Positions 61,611 to 64,000 of a stretch of 64,000 bases of DNA are shown piece after piece; position 1 is the first letter of the stretch; the number at the start of each line of letters is the position of its first letter. A model generated the notes under the pieces. The model was not told the origin of the DNA. It searched no databases and was given only the letters and a program-made list of their open reading frames with translations. A program made the translations under genes and the position numbers. Source of the DNA: Blastococcus mobilis (GTDB taxonomy: Bacteria > Actinomycetota > Actinomycetes > Mycobacteriales > Geodermatophilaceae); assembly GCF_900188025.1 (NCBI RefSeq), contig NZ_FZNO01000018.1:49959-113958 (forward strand). Reading direction: 5' to 3'.

Positions 61611-61699
61611 GTGCGCCGACCGCCCTCGGTGTACTCGCCACCCGGGCGTTCTTCGGTCAGCAGGTTCGCCACGTCCCCTCACCTTCAGGAGACCGTTTC

Positions 61700-62581
61700 A
61701 TGCCCTCCACACTGCGCCGGGCGTTGCGCCTGGCGACGATCGCCGCTCTCACAGCTGTCCTGGCCACGACGACGTCCGCAACGGCCCACGCCGAGCCGGC
61801 GGCACCCGACCGGCCGGTCCGGGTGATGTCGTACAACATCCACCACGGCGCGGGCGTCGACGGTCGTCTGGACTTGAAACGCATCGCGGGCGAGATCCGC
61901 GACTTCGGCGCCGAGGTCGTCGGTCTTCAGGAGGTCGACCGGCACTGGAGCGAGCGCAGCGACTTCGTCGACCAGGCCGCCGAGCTGGCCCGCATGCTCC
62001 GGATGCACGTCGTGTACGGCGCCAACCTGGACAACGACCCGCTCAACCGGGGCGAGCCGCGGCGCCAGTACGGCACCGCGATTCTCTCCGACGCTCCCAT
62101 CCACGAGTGGCGCAACACCCTGTTGCCCCGGACGGGGAACCTCGAGCAGCGCGGCCTGTTGGAGGCACTCGTCACCGTGCGCGGCGTGCCGGTCAGGGTC
62201 TTCACCACCCACCTGCAGCACAACAGTCAGCAGGAGCGCATCGCCCAGATCGCCGCCGTCCGCGAGGTGATCGGGGTCCCGCAGGAGTCCGTCGTCCTCA
62301 CCGGGGACCTGAACGCCCGCCCGGACACCCCCGAGATCGAGGCGATCACCGAGGACCTGGTGGACGCATGGGCCGAGGCCGGCGTGGGTGACGGCTACAC
62401 CCTGTCCGCCGAGAACCCCTACGCGCGGATCGACTACGTCATGCACACCGATGACGTCGTGGCCCGGACCGCCGCGGTCTTGAGCACCGATGGCTCCGAC
62501 CACCTGCCGGTGGTCGCCGCTCTCGCCCTGCCCGGCGACCGCGTGGGTGCCGGCGCTTCGGTGCGCTCCGCCGACCACTGA
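61700..62581 (+). CDS. Secreted endonuclease/exonuclease/phosphatase family protein
   Basis: 293 residues from ATG 61700. Signal peptide at about 1-31, ending AHA. The catalytic pattern is complete: SYNIHHG, VGLQEVDRHW (metal Glu), FTTHLQHNSQ, LTGDLNARPDTPE, RIDYVM and GSDHLPVVA. It hydrolyses phosphodiester or phosphomonoester bonds (nucleic acid or lipid) outside the cell; the target is not known. Confidence 0.9.
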   Translation: MPSTLRRALRLATIAALTAVLATTTSATAHAEPAAPDRPVRVMSYNIHHGAGVDGRLDLKRIAGEIRDFGAEVVGLQEVDRHWSERSDFVDQAAELARMLRMHVVYGANLDNDPLNRGEPRRQYGTAILSDAPIHEWRNTLLPRTGNLEQRGLLEALVTVRGVPVRVFTTHLQHNSQQERIAQIAAVREVIGVPQESVVLTGDLNARPDTPEIEAITEDLVDAWAEAGVGDGYTLSAENPYARIDYVMHTDDVVARTAAVLSTDGSDHLPVVAALALPGDRVGAGASVRSADH

Positions 62582-62593
62582 CCCGACCCACGT

Positions 62594-62630
62594 CACGGTG
62601 ACCCGCCGCCCCGGGCGGCGGGTCACCGTG
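62594..62630 (+). terminator. Hairpin terminator after the secreted phosphatase gene
   Basis: A perfect inverted repeat of 18-base arms around a single central base (62594-62630), 13 bases after the stop. Very strong, no U-tract. Confidence 0.82.
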
Positions 62631-62743
62631 CCCGCCGGTCCGAGGACGGCCGGAGGTGTTCGTCGAGTCGGCCGGACGGGCGTCATCACGCGGTCTTCCT
62701 GGGTACATCGGAGGACGCGACCGATCGTCCACGGCCGTCCGAC

Positions 62744-63788
62744 TAGGGCGTGTCTCGCGGATCTTGGCGGGCGGGTCCGGTAGGCCTGGGTTGTGTTCGA
62801 TCGTCATGACCTGACCGATGCGCAGTGGGCGCGGCTTGAGCCGCTTCTTCCGGACCGGACACCGCGCCGGGGTGGGCGGTGGCTTGATCACCGCCCGGTG
62901 ATTGACGGGATCCTCTGGCGGACTCGTACCGGATCGCCGTGGCGGGACGCGCCGGCCTGCTATGGAGATTTCCGGACCCTGCACGGGCGGCATCGCCGCT
63001 GGTCAGCCGATGGCACCTGGGCGGCGATCCTGGCGGCGTTGCAAGCCGACAGCGATGCCGACGTGGGCGACGAGTGGGCGGTGGCGATCGACTCGACTGT
63101 GGTCCGGGCGCACCGGCATGCGGCCGGTGCCCGTCATGAGCCGCCCAAAGACGTGCCGGCTGAGCAACTGGCACCACTGCTGCCGGCCCCGGCGGAGTTG
63201 GCGCGTCCCACAGGGGGCTGGGTCGAATGACAAGAATCCGCCCGCGACGGTCCCTCGGCGCCGGGACCGGGAGGCGCTGGGCCGCTCCCGCGGCGGACTG
63301 ACGACAAAGATCCACCTACTGGCCGACACCGGCTGCCGGCCGCTGGTACACGTGACCACCGCCGGGCAGAGACACGACTCGCTGGCCTTCGAGCCCCTCA
63401 TGCAACGCCTCGCGGTGGCCCGCCGTCGACGACCGAGCCGCCCGCGAACCCGACCGGCTCGGGTGCTGGCCGACAAGGCCTACTCCAATCGAAAAATCCG
63501 TGTTGAGCTGCGCAGACGACGGATCATGGCAACCATCCCGGAGAAGACCGATCAACAGAAGGCTCGCGCCGCCAAGGGCTCAGCTGGTGGCCGGCCACCA
63601 GCGTTCGACGCCGAGGCCTACAAGGAGCGCAACAGCGTGGAGCGCGCGATCAACAAGCTCAAGGACTTCCGGGCGGTCGCGATGCGGACCGACAAGCGCG
63701 AGTTCGTCTTCCGGGGAACAATCGCTGTCGCCTCAATCAAGATCTGGCTCCGCCACCCCGCGAAGCAAGATCCAGGAGACACGCCCTA
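62744..63788 (+). mobile_element. IS5-family insertion sequence, IS427-like
   Basis: Element 62746-63786 (1041 bp) with terminal inverted repeats GGGCGTGTCTC / GAGACACGCCC; similarity continues inwards with GGATCTTG in both ends. It is flanked by TA on both sides (62744-62745, 63787-63788) within the target CTAG, as expected for IS427-group elements. The transposase is spread over two frames. The ends look intact. Confidence 0.92.
62793..63230 (+). CDS. IS5-family transposase, first frame
   Basis: 145 residues from GTG 62793. It contains the N-terminal domain (FDRHDLTDAQWARLEPLLP, RWLDHRPVIDGILWRTRTG) and the first catalytic Asp in AIDSTVVRAHRHA. It stops at 63230 just before the second half, which is in the +1 frame, so a ribosomal frameshift would be needed for a full transposase. 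Confidence 0.88.
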   Translation: MFDRHDLTDAQWARLEPLLPDRTPRRGGRWLDHRPVIDGILWRTRTGSPWRDAPACYGDFRTLHGRHRRWSADGTWAAILAALQADSDADVGDEWAVAIDSTVVRAHRHAAGARHEPPKDVPAEQLAPLLPAPAELARPTGGWVE

Positions 63789-63789
63789 G
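63214..63789 (+). CDS. IS5-family transposase, second frame
   Basis: Second half of the DDE domain in the +1 frame: GRSRGGLTTKIHLLAD, the second Asp in VLADKAYSNRK, and the Glu in ERNSVERAINKLKDFRAVAM. There is no good start codon near the join, so it is expressed only by frameshifting from the first frame. The stop lies at the right inverted repeat. Confidence 0.85.
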   Translation, partial: GAGSNDKNPPATVPRRRDREALGRSRGGLTTKIHLLADTGCRPLVHVTTAGQRHDSLAFEPLMQRLAVARRRRPSRPRTRPARVLADKAYSNRKIRVELRRRRIMATIPEKTDQQKARAAKGSAGGRPPAFDAEAYKERNSVERAINKLKDFRAVAMRTDKREFVFRGTIAVASIKIWLRHPAKQDPGDTP

Positions 63790-63791
63790 TA

Positions 63792-64000
63792 CTACAGCCG
63801 CACGTACCTGGCCTCTCGGGTTGCGTAGTGGCAGCGGCGGGCGCGGGCCTGGTGTCTGCGACGCCAGTGTGACCAGTGCAGGACCTGGTTGGGGTCGGGG
63901 TCGGGACGCCAGACCAGGCAGATGACGAGGTGACGGATCTCCGGGAGGGACAGCTCGGTCAGCTCGCCACGGAGATCGAGGTCCCCCCCTTTTCGCCGCT
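63792..64000 (-). pseudogene. Transposase C-terminal fragment (IS701-like), cut by window edge
   Basis: Minus strand, ending at TAG 63792-63794. The translation (LRGELTELSLPEIRHLV, LHWSHWRRRHQARARRCHY) is typical of the C-terminus of IS701/IS4-type transposases. The rest lies beyond the window. The stop codon is only six bases from the right end of the IS5 element, so that element inserted directly behind this gene. Confidence 0.65.

Overview
The window is very GC-rich actinobacterial chromosome. GTG starts and ATGA/GTGA overlaps are common, and long open frames occur on both strands. The glnA2-glnE pair, the Tad pilus order, and the DUF2795, ChaB and SPOR-like small proteins together suggest Geodermatophilaceae (Blastococcus, Geodermatophilus or Modestobacter) or a close relative. 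That placement is inferred from gene content only. No rRNA, tRNA or CRISPR array was seen.

Layout. 1-5.3 kb: a Tad/Flp pilus assembly operon (cpaB, cpaE, tadA/cpaF, tadB, tadC) ending in a hairpin. 5.3-15 kb: single housekeeping genes, including a baeRF-type protein, a dimethylargininase beside a frameshifted Lrp regulator, a frameshifted haloacetate-dehalogenase-like hydrolase, a ChaB protein, an SDR, an M24 peptidase, a diguanylate cyclase and a cupin. 15-22.6 kb: an F420-type NADP reductase, a BtuF-like protein, DUF2784, nadE-panB, a slipin, a two-domain universal stress protein and a MarR regulator. 22.7-28 kb: nitrogen control, with glnA2, a class I amidotransferase and glnE. 28-31.4 kb: a CDGSH protein, a BASS transporter, a heme-oxygenase-like diiron protein and an SDR. 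31.7-37.7 kb: an MFS transporter, a three-subunit xanthine-dehydrogenase-type molybdoenzyme and DUF1353. 37.9-40.5 kb: a secreted 5'-nucleotidase and an amidotransferase.

40.5-45.7 kb (minus strand) holds the most interesting locus: an apparent ribosomally made, post-translationally modified peptide (RiPP) operon. The order is a 107-residue precursor with three aromatic-X-Arg motifs, a radical SAM/SPASM maturase, a 2OG-Fe(II) oxygenase fused to a UPF0489 domain, a degenerate Sir2-like protein and a SAM methyltransferase. The likely chemistry is three-residue cyclophane formation followed by oxidation and further tailoring.

46-49.5 kb: a MarR regulator and a divergent meta-cleavage-type operon (VOC protein, esterase-luciferase-domain fusion, 2-keto-4-pentenoate hydratase and a truncated copy of it) sharing a palindromic operator. 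49.8-55.4 kb: a complete thiamine operon on the minus strand (cytX-thiE-thiO-thiS-thiG-thiE2/tenI-thiD) behind a TPP riboswitch.

55.4-64 kb is accessory and decayed DNA. It holds an integrase remnant, a MazEF-type toxin-antitoxin pair with a palindromic operator, a truncated small gene, an ECF sigma factor with a membrane partner, a dead serine resolvase, a secreted phosphodiesterase, two broken three-helix-bundle genes in inverted orientation, a secreted endonuclease/exonuclease/phosphatase protein, an intact-ended IS5-family element, and a second transposase fragment running off the window edge.
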